A stretch of DNA of 35,415 bases from Oscillospiraceae bacterium. GTDB taxonomy: Bacteria; Bacillota; Clostridia; Oscillospirales; Ruminococcaceae. Positions 23,723 to 32,205 of this stretch are shown here, one piece after another. The stretch is taken from NCBI GenBank assembly GCA_900768705.1, contig CAAGEB010000003.1, positions 1 through 35,415 of the forward strand. Reading direction: 5' to 3'. The first letter of the stretch is position 1; each line of letters opens with the position of its first letter. The position numbers were made by a program, and so were the translations under genes. The notes beneath the pieces were generated by a model. That model was given only the letters and a program-made list of their open reading frames with translations, had not been told where the DNA came from and searched no databases.

Positions 23723-25081
23723 TTATTTTCCGACGCAGAATCGTTTGAATACCTCGTTTATAACCTCTTCGCCGGCTTTCTTTCCGGAAAGCTCATAAAC
23801 TGCGTCCAATGCGCTTTCCAGATCCACTCCCACAGCGTCGGGGGTAAGACCTGCGTCTATTGCGGATAAAGCATTATCAACGGCGTCCGCCGCCCGTATA
23901 ACACAGGAACGCTGACGCTCGTTTGCAAGAAAGCCGGCGTTGGTGTCCAGCTTGTCCAGATTAAGTCTTTCGGAAATTGCCTTGCCCAGCACATCTGCGG
24001 AAGTATCATCCCTAGCGGAGATAATCACCGGTTTTCCCAAAATCTGTTCGATTTCTCCTATTTCCAGTCTGCTGTCCAGATCATTCTTGTTTACCACGGG
24101 GATTACTGTTTTCTCCTTGAGAAGCCCGAAAAGCCGCCTGTCCTCATCGGACAACGGCAGCGAGCCGTCAAACACTGCCAGAACAATATCGGAATCACGG
24201 AGTTTTTTCAGCATTATTTCAACGCCTATTTTCTCAATTTCGTCCTCTGTTTCCCGTATGCCGGCACAGTCCGAAAGCAGCAGCACCGCACCGCAAAGAT
24301 TGACGGTATCCTCCACCACATCACGGGTAGTTCCCGCAATGCCGCTGACAATGCTTCGCTGCTGACCGGAAAGCATATTCATAATAGTTGATTTTCCCAC
24401 ATTCGGCTTGCCCACAATGGCGCAGGAAATACCTTCACGGATAAGCCGTCCTTTGTCGTAGCCTGCAAGCAGACAGTCAAAATCGGCTTTTATCACCGAC
24501 AGCTTCTCTTTCATCCATTCATTGGTAACAACGGGAGTATCATCATCGGGATAGTCAATCCATGCGGAGATCTGTGACAAGACCTCCATTATCCTGTCTG
24601 CAATCTGTTCCGTTCTGCGGAACAAAGCACCCTCACGCTGAGCGTTGGAGCAGGAAAGCAGCTGCTCTCCCCGTGCGGAAATAATATCCGCTACCGCTTC
24701 CGCCTGGGTGAGAGACATTTTCCCGTTGAGCAAAGCCCTTTTGGTAAACTCTCCCGCATCGGCAGGCTCCGCACCTGCTTTAAGACAGGCGGTAACCACA
24801 CGGCGGGTTACATAAATACCGCCGTGGCAGGAAATTTCCGCCACATCTTCTCCGGTGTAGGAATGAGGAGCGCGAAAAACAAGCAGAACGCCGTCGTCTA
24901 TCCGTTCGCCGCCATCGTATATTTTCCCGTAAGAGGCGGTATAGCCTTCCATATCCCGGATATTTCTGCTGACAGGTCTGAATACTTTTTCCGCAATTTC
25001 CAGAGCCTTTTCCCCTGAAATACGGACAACGGATATTCCTCCCACAGCTGCTGGGGTTGCAATGGCGCATACCGTTGACAA
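23723..25081 (-). CDS. mnmE: tRNA modification GTPase MnmE
   Basis: With MnmG it installs the carboxymethylaminomethyl (or aminomethyl) group at wobble U34 of certain tRNAs. The N-terminal formyl-THF-binding domain begins STVCAIATPAAVGG, followed by helices and the G domain: G1 GKPNVGKST, G3 DCAG, G4 NKND. The C-terminal catalytic motif is CVGK, the last residues (CIGK in most homologues). 452 residues is normal. I chose a TTG start at 25081: AAGGAG lies 8 bases upstream and the protein then starts exactly as homologues do. The GTG three codons earlier overlaps the SecA2-like stop but abuts the ribosome site too closely. No mnmG is in the window. Confidence 0.96.
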   Translation of the reverse strand: MSTVCAIATPAAVGGISVVRISGEKALEIAEKVFRPVSRNIRDMEGYTASYGKIYDGGERIDDGVLLVFRAPHSYTGEDVAEISCHGGIYVTRRVVTACLKAGAEPADAGEFTKRALLNGKMSLTQAEAVADIISARGEQLLSCSNAQREGALFRRTEQIADRIMEVLSQISAWIDYPDDDTPVVTNEWMKEKLSVIKADFDCLLAGYDKGRLIREGISCAIVGKPNVGKSTIMNMLSGQQRSIVSGIAGTTRDVVEDTVNLCGAVLLLSDCAGIRETEDEIEKIGVEIMLKKLRDSDIVLAVFDGSLPLSDEDRRLFGLLKEKTVIPVVNKNDLDSRLEIGEIEQILGKPVIISARDDTSADVLGKAISERLNLDKLDTNAGFLANERQRSCVIRAADAVDNALSAIDAGLTPDAVGVDLESALDAVYELSGKKAGEEVINEVFKRFCVGK

Positions 25082-25086
25082 TACTC

Positions 25087-27375
25087 TCACTCCTTATTTT
25101 TTCTGCCGAACAGTTTTCCGAAAAATCCCGTCTTTTTGCTGCTCTCTTCTTTTTCGGTGGGGGCAGTATTTTTTTCGGCTTTATCGTCTCCGCTTTCATA
25201 TTCATCGGAGAAAACATTCAGCAGCATAGGCTTTGCCTTGAATTCCTCTCCCATATCATTGAGGAGGTAGGTATAGATTTTTGAAGGCCGCTCAATTATA
25301 TAATCTTCAATTTTTTCACATTCAAGAATCGTTTCCAGCTTTTCGGTCATACGGACAGGAATTGCTTCGGCGGCGTTGTCGTAATATTCCTCGCAGGCTA
25401 TGTTGTATTCCTCTGCGGGATTTCTTCCCGCCACCTGCGTGAGATGAATTCCCTCTCTCAGATATGTGGTATAATCAAGATAATCGCTCCAGAATTCGTT
25501 GAGAAGCGCCGCAAGAATATCGTTCTGAAGCTTTTGCAGCTTTTCTTCGCCGAATTTCTCGCTTGCCTGTCTGTACAGCTCCGGGGCGTTTTTCTGCCAG
25601 AAGGAGGAATTAAAGCTTCCCTCCAGCAGTGAGTTTCTTTTTCTGAAGGTCAAATCCCGATGCTTTTCTCCGATGAGGGTATATTTCATCAGGTTTACCC
25701 GTTGGTCAAAGCCGTCTGCCTCTGAAATACGCTGTACCCGCTCCGCTTCACGCAGAAGAACCTTATCGTCTATCGGACCATATACCTTTGAGGATGGATA
25801 ATGTCTGCCTGCAAGGGATTTCAGGTCGTTTTTCACCATAATTTCATCGTCCAGAGAAGCAAAGAAACGGCTTTCGCCCACATCTCCCTGCCGTCCGGCA
25901 CGCCCACGGAGCTGTTTCTCCATTCGGGAGGATTCTCTCATAGATGTAATCAGAACCAGCAGTCCTCCAACGCCCGTGACAAATTCCTTGTCCGAGCCGT
26001 CCTCGCCTCCCAGTTTTATATCGACGCCTCGCCCTGCCATATTGGTGGAAATGGTAACGGCACCCCGTTCGCCTGCCTTTGCGATAATTGCGGCTTCCTC
26101 GGTGTTGTTTTTGGCGTTGAGTACGCTGCACTTAATGCCCGACTTTCTTAATTCATCTGCAAGCCTTTCGCTTTCCTCCACACTTTCCGTTCCCACCAGC
26201 ACGGGTTTTTCCTTTTCCGCCGCTTCCTTAATTGCGTCGATTACGGCGGCGTATTTCTCTTCCTTGTCATAATAAAGCTCAAGGGGTTTGTCAACCCTTG
26301 CGCAAGGAAGCCGTGTGGGGATTACCTCGGTCAGAATTCCGTAGATTTTTTCAAATTCTTCCCTCGAGGCTTCGGCTGTACCGGTCATTCCCGATAATTT
26401 TGAATATAATCTGGCAAAATACTGCAAAGCTATATTTCCCATAATCCGTCCTCGTGACGATATTTTAAGATTATGCTTTGCTTCTGCGGCAGCCTGAAGC
26501 TCTCCGGGGAAAACTCTTCCCGGAGCGGCTCTGCCGGTAAATTCGTCAATAAGCAGTATTCTGCCGTCCTTTATTATATAATCCTTATTCTCTTTCAGAA
26601 TATCCCTTGCTTTAAGGCAAGCGCAGATTTTGGCAAGAAGGGGAGTACTTTCCTCGGAGTAAATATCGCAGCTGAAAATTTCCTCCGCCTTGTCCGCTCC
26701 GCTGTCTGTGAGATAAACATTATCCGATTCCTCATCAACAGCGAAATCGTTCCCGTCAAAATCGGATACTCTGTCGTAAATTTCTTTTATACTGCCGTCG
26801 TCGTGTACGGCAACATCTCCTGCTATAACCAGCGGAATTCTCGCTTCGTCAATGAGAATACTGTCCGCTTCGTCCACTATCGCAAAATCAGGTTTTTCCG
26901 GAAAACACATTTTTTCCGTATCGAAGCACACAAAATCCCGCAGGTAGTCAAAACCTGCCTCCTTTGCGGTGATATAAAGCACCTGACTCCGATAAAGCTC
27001 TTTTCTTTGTTCACGGGGAGTACCTTCGGTGATACCGGCAACGCTTACGCCCAGTTCATCGTAAATCGGCTTCATCCAATGGCAGTCACGGTCTGCAAGG
27101 TAATCGTTGAAGGTGAGAATATGCACCTGTCCGCCGTTTAATGCGTGAAAGCAGGCGGCAAAAACCGCACAAAGGGTTTTGCCTTCGCCGGTCTGCATTT
27201 GCACCATTCTTCCTTTGGTCAGCGCAATTGCCGCTTCCAGCTGACAATCAAAGGGGGTAATACCCAGAGTTTTTTCTGCGGCGATATAACACCTTGCAAA
27301 AACACTTTCCAATGAATTTCCCGGGCAGTTTTTTTCTGCTGCCAGAGCTTTTATTTCTGCGATAGTTTTGTCCAT
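25087..27375 (-). CDS. SecA2-like accessory preprotein translocase ATPase
   Basis: 762 residues, shorter than typical housekeeping SecA. Motor motifs are complete: Walker A QMQTGEGKT, Walker B IVDEADSILIDEARIP, TISTNMAGRGVDIKLG and QLRGRAGRQGD. The preprotein cross-linking insert is present around residues 225-355. The C-terminal third is divergent, and the cysteine/histidine zinc motif of housekeeping SecA is absent; instead it ends in a Glu/Ser/Lys linker and a basic tail, FFGKLFGRKNKE. The ATG at 27375 has GGAG 4 bases upstream. It is encoded between a NUDIX gene and mnmE, and its stop lies within 10 bases of the mnmE start. Likely exports a subset of proteins; the clients are unknown, and no accessory SecY is nearby. 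Confidence 0.85.
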   Translation of the reverse strand: MDKTIAEIKALAAEKNCPGNSLESVFARCYIAAEKTLGITPFDCQLEAAIALTKGRMVQMQTGEGKTLCAVFAACFHALNGGQVHILTFNDYLADRDCHWMKPIYDELGVSVAGITEGTPREQRKELYRSQVLYITAKEAGFDYLRDFVCFDTEKMCFPEKPDFAIVDEADSILIDEARIPLVIAGDVAVHDDGSIKEIYDRVSDFDGNDFAVDEESDNVYLTDSGADKAEEIFSCDIYSEESTPLLAKICACLKARDILKENKDYIIKDGRILLIDEFTGRAAPGRVFPGELQAAAEAKHNLKISSRGRIMGNIALQYFARLYSKLSGMTGTAEASREEFEKIYGILTEVIPTRLPCARVDKPLELYYDKEEKYAAVIDAIKEAAEKEKPVLVGTESVEESERLADELRKSGIKCSVLNAKNNTEEAAIIAKAGERGAVTISTNMAGRGVDIKLGGEDGSDKEFVTGVGGLLVLITSMRESSRMEKQLRGRAGRQGDVGESRFFASLDDEIMVKNDLKSLAGRHYPSSKVYGPIDDKVLLREAERVQRISEADGFDQRVNLMKYTLIGEKHRDLTFRKRNSLLEGSFNSSFWQKNAPELYRQASEKFGEEKLQKLQNDILAALLNEFWSDYLDYTTYLREGIHLTQVAGRNPAEEYNIACEEYYDNAAEAIPVRMTEKLETILECEKIEDYIIERPSKIYTYLLNDMGEEFKAKPMLLNVFSDEYESGDDKAEKNTAPTEKEESSKKTGFFGKLFGRKNKE

Positions 27376-27405
27376 AATACTCCAATGCACCTGATTTGAT
27401 TCCGG

Positions 27406-27936
27406 TTACTTGAAATTCCCGTCCTTTGCGGCATGTTGGGTAAGCATACCCAGCTCATCCCCTCTGTTTTCAAGCCAGCGGGCAATTGTTCGGGTGGTCT
27501 GACCGTTTCTCGACATTTCGTTCAATCTTGCGAAAGAGACCCATTTGGCGGCGCAGACTTCGGTGGATTGCAGCCTGAGCTCGGAAAGCGGTACATCTTT
27601 GTTAAGAACATAGAAATCCCGAAGCATACTGTCGGTGGTCAGGCTCCATTCCAATTCAAGCTCAAATTCGTCCGCACGGATACCCGTTTCCTCAAACAGC
27701 TCCCGCACAGCGGCTTCGCGGCTGGTTTCTCCCATTACGGCACAGCCTCCGGAGCATTCCCATTTTCCGCCGCTGGTTTTTTCGGGAACACGCTGAGTCA
27801 GGAGTATTTCACCCTTGCTGTTGATTGTCATAACCTGAACCACAATATGATATTCCCCTCTGGGGATAGGCGCTCCCCGCTGAACGCTTCGTCCGAGAGG
27901 ACGCCTATCCGAGGAATAGAGATCAAAGAACTCCAT
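27406..27936 (-). CDS. NUDIX hydrolase
   Basis: 176 residues. The full Nudix box is present around residues 67-89: Gly of GCAVMGE, then REL and FEETGI, matching GX5EX7REUXEEXGU. The N-terminal part resembles the isopentenyl-diphosphate isomerase/YfcD-type branch (RVPEKTSGGKWECSGG), so the substrate could be a nucleoside or prenyl diphosphate; it cannot be decided from sequence. Its ATG overlaps the stop of the GH130 gene by one base (TGATG), which implies coupled translation, though no functional link to mannoside metabolism is obvious. Confidence 0.92.
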   Translation of the reverse strand: MEFFDLYSSDRRPLGRSVQRGAPIPRGEYHIVVQVMTINSKGEILLTQRVPEKTSGGKWECSGGCAVMGETSREAAVRELFEETGIRADEFELELEWSLTTDSMLRDFYVLNKDVPLSELRLQSTEVCAAKWVSFARLNEMSRNGQTTRTIARWLENRGDELGMLTQHAAKDGNFK

Positions 27937-29126
27937 CAGATGCTCTTTGCTCCGTTTTTCAGGTTCTTCTCAATAAGTCCGATGCGCTGCTTTACGCAGT
28001 CAACGGAACGGTGCGGATCTTCGGGAGTATTGAAGGTGTAATCCATCAGCTTTTCAATTGTGGTGGAAGCAACATGGAGTCTTGTATCGGAGGAAGCATA
28101 GTAAATGTAAACATCACCGTTTTCACGGACAATGGTACCGTTGGTGAATACCACATTGGATACATCTCCTACCCGCTCCTGACCGTGGGGTGCAATGAAC
28201 AGACCGGAGGGGCTTGCAATCAGCTTGGAGGGATCGTTAAGATCGGTTGCAAATACATAGATTACATATCTCAGACCTGCGGCGGTGTTTCTTACGCCGT
28301 GAGCAATGTGAATCCAGCCTTTGGGGGTCTTGATGGGAACTGCGCCGGCACCGTTCTTAACCTCGGTAAGGGTGTGGTAAACTCTGGGGGAGATAACCTT
28401 TTCTTCCGTGCAGAGTACGGGATTGGTAATATCCTCGCAGAGTGCAAAGCATACTCCTCCGCCGCTTCCTGTCTGGATGAAATCGTCCTGAGGTCTGGTG
28501 TAGAAGGCATACTTTCCGTCAACAAACTCGGGGTGCAGGCAGACATTTCTCTGCTGGGGGGACTTGGAAATCAGATTGGGAAGACGCTCCCATGTTACCA
28601 GATCCTTGGTGCGTACGATACCTGCCTGAGCTACTGCGGCAGAAAGATCGCTGGAGGTGGTGTCCTTGCTTTCGGAGCAGAATACGCCGTAAATCCATCC
28701 GTCCTCATGCTGGGTAACACGCATATCATATACATTGGTTTCCTCGGGGCAGGTGTCGGGAAGGAGAATGGGGTAGTCACGGAAACGGAATCCCTCGGTG
28801 GGCTTGTCGCTTTCCGCAACGGCAAAGAAGGACTTTCTGTCAGAGCCTTCCACACGGGCGATAAGGCAGTACTTTCCGTTAAGATAGATTGCTCCGGAGT
28901 TCATTACGGCGTTAATTCCGAGACGCTCCTGAAGATTGGGATTGTCATCATAGGAGAGGTCATATCTCCAGAGAAGGGGAGCGTGAGCCGCAGTAAGAAC
29001 CGGATTTTCGTAACGGTCGTAGATTCCGTTGTAGAAATCCGCTTTGGGATTGGGACGGTCGAGCAGCTTTTCCTGCTTTTCAACCAGCTTTGCCAGCTGT
29101 GCGTCAAATTGTTCTTTGGTAAACAT
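27936..29126 (-). CDS. GH130 4-O-beta-D-mannosyl-D-glucose phosphorylase
   Basis: Reversibly phosphorolyses mannosyl-beta-1,4-glucose to mannose 1-phosphate and glucose, a cytoplasmic step of mannan use. The 396 residues match the subfamily-1 enzymes described from Bacteroides fragilis and Ruminococcus albus (RaMP1): an N-terminal helix, then a five-bladed propeller with NPVLTAAHAP, LIARVEG, TNVYDMRVTQ and HGVRNTA. Asp134 in VYDMRVT matches the proposed general acid. The frame is open upstream, but AAAGGAA and the family's usual start place the ATG at 29126. The promoter at 29169-29197 drives it. No cellobiose 2-epimerase gene, its usual pathway partner, is in the window. The subfamily assignment is by eye. 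Confidence 0.9.
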   Translation of the reverse strand: MFTKEQFDAQLAKLVEKQEKLLDRPNPKADFYNGIYDRYENPVLTAAHAPLLWRYDLSYDDNPNLQERLGINAVMNSGAIYLNGKYCLIARVEGSDRKSFFAVAESDKPTEGFRFRDYPILLPDTCPEETNVYDMRVTQHEDGWIYGVFCSESKDTTSSDLSAAVAQAGIVRTKDLVTWERLPNLISKSPQQRNVCLHPEFVDGKYAFYTRPQDDFIQTGSGGGVCFALCEDITNPVLCTEEKVISPRVYHTLTEVKNGAGAVPIKTPKGWIHIAHGVRNTAAGLRYVIYVFATDLNDPSKLIASPSGLFIAPHGQERVGDVSNVVFTNGTIVRENGDVYIYYASSDTRLHVASTTIEKLMDYTFNTPEDPHRSVDCVKQRIGLIEKNLKNGAKSI

Positions 29127-29168
29127 AGGTTTTTGGTTCCTTTCATTAAAATATAATATACCACATCC

Positions 29169-29197
29169 ATTATAGCACATCATTACGGAAATTTCAA
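29169..29197 (-). promoter_or_regulatory. Sigma-A promoter for the GH130 gene and downstream genes
   Basis: On the minus strand TTGAAA (29192-29197), a 17-base spacer and TATAAT (29169-29174), about 43 bases before the start codon. It is divergent from the promoter at 29236-29264. Because the following genes are closely spaced, it may serve the whole run down to the FtsA-like gene. Confidence 0.82.
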
Positions 29198-29235
29198 GAG
29201 CTTTCGCCATTATTGCGGATATTTGCCGATGATAC

Positions 29236-29264
29236 TTGACAGCCTGTTTTTTATGAGCTATAAT
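29236..29264 (+). promoter_or_regulatory. Consensus sigma-A promoter for the HAD phosphatase
   Basis: TTGACA (29236-29241), a 17-base spacer and TATAAT (29259-29264): a full consensus match, 38 bases upstream of the start codon. Its -35 box is only 38 bases from the -35 box of the divergent GH130 promoter. Confidence 0.88.
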
Positions 29265-29302
29265 GAAAGCTGTCAGAATAATTGAAAAGAAGGCTTTGAC
29301 TT

Positions 29303-29956
29303 ATGTATAATCCGATAATTTTTGACCTGGACGGGACTTTGCTGAATACTCTGGGAGACCTTGCCGCTGCGGGAAATTATACCCTCCGCAAAATGGGTTT
29401 TCCTGTCCACGAAGAGAAAGAATTCCGCTACTTTGTGGGTAACGGAATTCCAAAGCTCATTGAGAGAATGCTGCCGGGCGGCGCCTCGGACGAAGATTGT
29501 AAAAGGGCGCTGGAAATATTCGGTGAGTATTACGAGCTGCACAAAACCGACCGCACCGCTCCCTATGAGGGAATTGCCGAACTGCTGAAATCTCTGAAGG
29601 GAGAGGGGATTGTCTGCCTTTGCTGTACCAACAAAGACCACGGCTTTTCCGAGGAGCTGCTGAAACGGTTCTTCGGGGATACAATTGCCGAAGTAGTGGG
29701 AGCGGGACAAGGTTATCCCACCAAGCCCGCACCGGACGGCGTTCTCTATCTGGCGGAAAAATACCGCATACCGGATTGCAGACCGCTTTATGTGGGCGAC
29801 AGCAATGTGGATATGCAGACCGCCGCCAATGCAAAACTGAAGGTTTGCGGAGTGCTGTGGGGATTTCGCCCCCGTGAAGAGTTGGAGCGATATAATCCCG
29901 ATTATCTGGCGGAGAACGCAGAGGAACTCCAAAAAATAATCCTTGGCGGAAGGTAA
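29303..29956 (+). CDS. HAD-family hydrolase, phosphoglycolate phosphatase-like
   Basis: 217 residues with all HAD motifs: nucleophile DLDGTLLNT (residues 6-14), the Thr of CCTNK in motif II, Lys of KPAPDG and the acidic pair of YVGDSNVDM in motif IV. A helical C1-type cap lies between motifs I and II, as in Gph and PGMB-type enzymes. The substrate is a small phosphate ester that cannot be fixed from sequence. The ribosome site is moderate (AAGAAGG, 9 bases before the ATG). It is tail-to-tail with spoVAE with only 6 bases between, so transcripts probably overlap. Confidence 0.93.
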   Translation: MYNPIIFDLDGTLLNTLGDLAAAGNYTLRKMGFPVHEEKEFRYFVGNGIPKLIERMLPGGASDEDCKRALEIFGEYYELHKTDRTAPYEGIAELLKSLKGEGIVCLCCTNKDHGFSEELLKRFFGDTIAEVVGAGQGYPTKPAPDGVLYLAEKYRIPDCRPLYVGDSNVDMQTAANAKLKVCGVLWGFRPREELERYNPDYLAENAEELQKIILGGR

Positions 29957-29962
29957 TACTCG

Positions 29963-30340
29963 TCAGGTTTCGTTGATTTTGCTTCCGCTTTTAAAAATCA
30001 GCGCGGTTAAAAGTCCGAAGAAGATTGCCGCCGATATTCCTGCGGCTGCTGCGGTAAAGCCTCCCGTAAATGCGCCCGGAAGCCCATTCAGATCCACTGC
30101 TTTTCTAACTCCCGTGACAAGCAGGTTTCCAAAGCCGGTAAGGGGTACGGTGGCTCCTCCGCCCGCAAAATCCACAATCGGGTCGTACAAGCCCAGTGCT
30201 CCGAGAATAACGCCTGCAACTACATAAGAGGTGAGTATTCTTGCGGGAGTAAGCTTGGTAAGGTCAATCAGCACCTGCCCAATTGCGCAAAGCAGTCCTC
30301 CCACCAGAAAAGCCCATACATATTCCATAACCATATCCAT
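29963..30340 (-). CDS. spoVAE: Stage V sporulation protein AE (SpoVAEb type)
   Basis: 125 residues, strongly hydrophobic, with about four membrane segments. The core LVGGLLCAIGQVLIDLTKLT and PLTGFGNLL are typical of the SpoVAC/SpoVAEb family, part of the inner spore membrane channel moving Ca-dipicolinate into the forespore and out in germination. AGGAGGT lies 6 bases before the first ATG. It is the third gene of spoVAC-spoVAD-spoVAE, a minimal set; no spoVAA/AB/AEa/AF is adjacent. Confidence 0.94.
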   Translation of the reverse strand: MDMVMEYVWAFLVGGLLCAIGQVLIDLTKLTPARILTSYVVAGVILGALGLYDPIVDFAGGGATVPLTGFGNLLVTGVRKAVDLNGLPGAFTGGFTAAAAGISAAIFFGLLTALIFKSGSKINET

Positions 30341-30355
30341 ATCCGTACCTCCTGA

Positions 30356-31360
30356 TTATTTGTAGCATATTTCCACCGCATGGGCGATACCGGGAATAGC
30401 GTTGCCCTGCTGAACCATTGTGGGAGACATAAGCGCACCTGTGGCAACATAAAGAATACGCTTCATTGCACCGCTCTGAACTCTTTTCAGAAAATGCCCG
30501 CACATCATTGACGCCGAGCAGCCGCAGCCGCTTCCACCTGCGTGAACATCCTGTTCCTCCCGGTCGTACAAAAGCAGCCCGCAGTCCTTATGGTATTCTT
30601 CAATGGCAATGCCGTCCCTTTTGAACATATCACAAAGCATATTGCTGCCGACTTCACCCAGATCTCCGGTGATAATTGCGTCATAATTTTCCGGGTGAGA
30701 ACCTATATGCTTCAGATGACGGGTGATGGTGTCATAAGCCGCTCCCGCCATTGCTGCGCCCATATTGTTGGCGTCGGTAATTCCCATATCCTGAATTTTT
30801 CCGACAGTAGCCGCTTTGATAAACGGCGGCTTCTGACTTGCGGAGACAATGGCGGCTCCCGCTGCCGTGGCTGTCCATTGGGCAGTGGGAGTGCGGACGC
30901 CGCCGTAATTCAGCGGAAACCGGAATTGTCTTTCGGCAGATGAAAAGTGTGAGGAGCTTACCGCCGCCGCATTATCAACATAGCCCGCATTTACAAGCGA
31001 CGCCGCAAGGAGCAGTCCCTCCGCAAAAGTGGAACACGCTCCGAATATTCCCAGAAACGGAATATAAAAATCCTTTAGTCCGTAGGAAGAACCGGTACAT
31101 TGGTTCAGCAGGTCGCCTGCGAAAACCAGATCCATTTTATCGGGAGTAAGAGCGGCTTTTTCCATGGCATGATTTAAGGCTTTTTGCTGAAAAAGCGCTT
31201 CTGCCTGCTCCCAGGTTTTTGCAGAACCCTTGTTATCGGGAATAACTTCGTCGAATTCTTCCCCGAAAGGACCTTCGCTTTCTGCTTTTCCTACAACGGA
31301 AGCATAAGACAATATGGAAGCGTTGCTGAATCTGAATGTTTTTCCTTCGCAGATTGACAT
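30356..31360 (-). CDS. spoVAD: Stage V sporulation protein AD
   Basis: 334 residues, a soluble thiolase-fold protein that in Bacillus binds dipicolinic acid and sits on the outside of the inner spore membrane. Characteristic parts are visible: ASVVGKAESEGPFG, DLVFAGDLLNQCTGSSYGL, FGACSTFAEGL (the thiolase-like Cys region) and HAGGSGCGCSASM. GGGAGG precedes the ATG, overlapping the stop of spoVAC; the gap is 3 bases. Full length, no oddities. Confidence 0.96.
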   Translation of the reverse strand: MSICEGKTFRFSNASILSYASVVGKAESEGPFGEEFDEVIPDNKGSAKTWEQAEALFQQKALNHAMEKAALTPDKMDLVFAGDLLNQCTGSSYGLKDFYIPFLGIFGACSTFAEGLLLAASLVNAGYVDNAAAVSSSHFSSAERQFRFPLNYGGVRTPTAQWTATAAGAAIVSASQKPPFIKAATVGKIQDMGITDANNMGAAMAGAAYDTITRHLKHIGSHPENYDAIITGDLGEVGSNMLCDMFKRDGIAIEEYHKDCGLLLYDREEQDVHAGGSGCGCSASMMCGHFLKRVQSGAMKRILYVATGALMSPTMVQQGNAIPGIAHAVEICYK

Positions 31361-31363
31361 TTT

Positions 31364-31816
31364 TTAACCTCCCTGAAAAAGCGTTACAATATAGTAAATT
31401 ATTCCGTAGATAATGGAGGCAGAGATGCCGTAAACTATTACGGGTCCCGCAATTACGAACATTTTTGCACCCAGTCCCAGAACAAAGCCTTCGGATTTGA
31501 AGTCCAGAGCCGGAGAAACAACAGAGTTTGCAAAGCCTGTTATCGGGACAAGCGTCCCCGCTCCCGCAACCTGTGCAATACGGTCGTAGAGTTTAAGACC
31601 TGTCAGAAGCGCAGACAGGAAGATAAGCGTCATTGATGTGAGAGCTCCTGCCGTATCTTTTCCGAAGCCGAATGCGCCGTACATATTCAGTAAGGCTTCG
31701 CCGATTACGCAGATTAATCCCCCTATCAGAAATGCCATCGGAATAGTTTTTGACATTGACGAAGGCGGCGAATAGCGTTTTGCCATTTTACCGTATTCCT
31801 GATTCGATATATTCAA
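31364..31816 (-). CDS. spoVAC: Stage V sporulation protein AC
   Basis: 150 residues with four to five membrane segments. In Bacillus SpoVAC is a mechanosensitive membrane channel component for dipicolinate transport. I start it at a TTG codon (31814-31816) because AAGGGG lies 8 bases upstream and the product then begins NISNQEYGKMAKRYSPPS, closely following the N terminus of known SpoVAC proteins. The longer open frame upstream has no ribosome site. It is the first gene of the spoVA operon. A sigma-G promoter would be expected upstream; none matched convincingly. Confidence 0.93.
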   Translation of the reverse strand: MNISNQEYGKMAKRYSPPSSMSKTIPMAFLIGGLICVIGEALLNMYGAFGFGKDTAGALTSMTLIFLSALLTGLKLYDRIAQVAGAGTLVPITGFANSVVSPALDFKSEGFVLGLGAKMFVIAGPVIVYGISASIIYGIIYYIVTLFQGG

Positions 31817-32205
31817 AGTGATTTCCCCTTTCGGTATATAGATAATGCGCCGTCCGTGTTCCGATACCAAGACCGGTTATTCGGATTGCACTGGTTTATT
31901 GTCACACCGATAAGCTGATGTTTATCAATATTTTGTCGGATTTTGTTGCAATAATACCGATTATCCGGTGGTAATGGTTGACTTGAATGGAAAAAATTGA
32001 AACTGTAATTTTTGTGAAATAATCCCTGCTCCGGGATCAGGGAACAGGGGGAGGAAAGCCGTTTTTTCCCAGCGACATCACGCCGCTGACAATTCCAAAC
32101 AGTACATTGCAAATCACCGTTGACCAACCGCAGATAAGAGTTTATCTATAATACGAATTCCCCCTGCTCCGATCCGGAACAGGGGGAAAACAGTATATGG
32201 AAAAG
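31817..32205. other. Intergenic region between spoVAC and the diguanylate cyclase gene
   Basis: No gene is supported. 31817-32020 is the spoVAC upstream region, AT-rich with imperfect repeats of a CCGATTATCCGGTGG/ACCGGTTATTCGG type (around 31872-31885 and 31955-31975) that might be regulator sites. 32021-32186 is a repeat block listed separately. Both flanking genes are on the minus strand, so the terminator of the cyclase gene and the promoter of spoVAC should lie here. Confidence 0.6.
32024..32186 (-). repeat. Dispersed repeat module, copy C, flanked by two C-rich hairpins
   Basis: The core (32080-32113 on plus) is the reverse complement of copies A and B: TTGCAATGTA, then GTTTGGAATTGTCAGCGGCGT. 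Read on the minus strand it is followed by a GCGGCG-type half hairpin and a CCCTG...CAGGG hairpin (32024-32049). A related hairpin, CCCCCTG/CAGGGGG (32160-32166 with 32080-32086 numbered +100: 32180-32186), lies on the other side and may end the cyclase transcript, although no T-run follows. Confidence 0.7.

Noticed and set aside
31831..31990. Sigma-G promoter for spoVAC
   Set aside because: Candidate -10 elements such as CATTATC near 31840 and ACAATAA near 31900 lack a matching -35 element at the proper spacing. One is expected, but I cannot place it.
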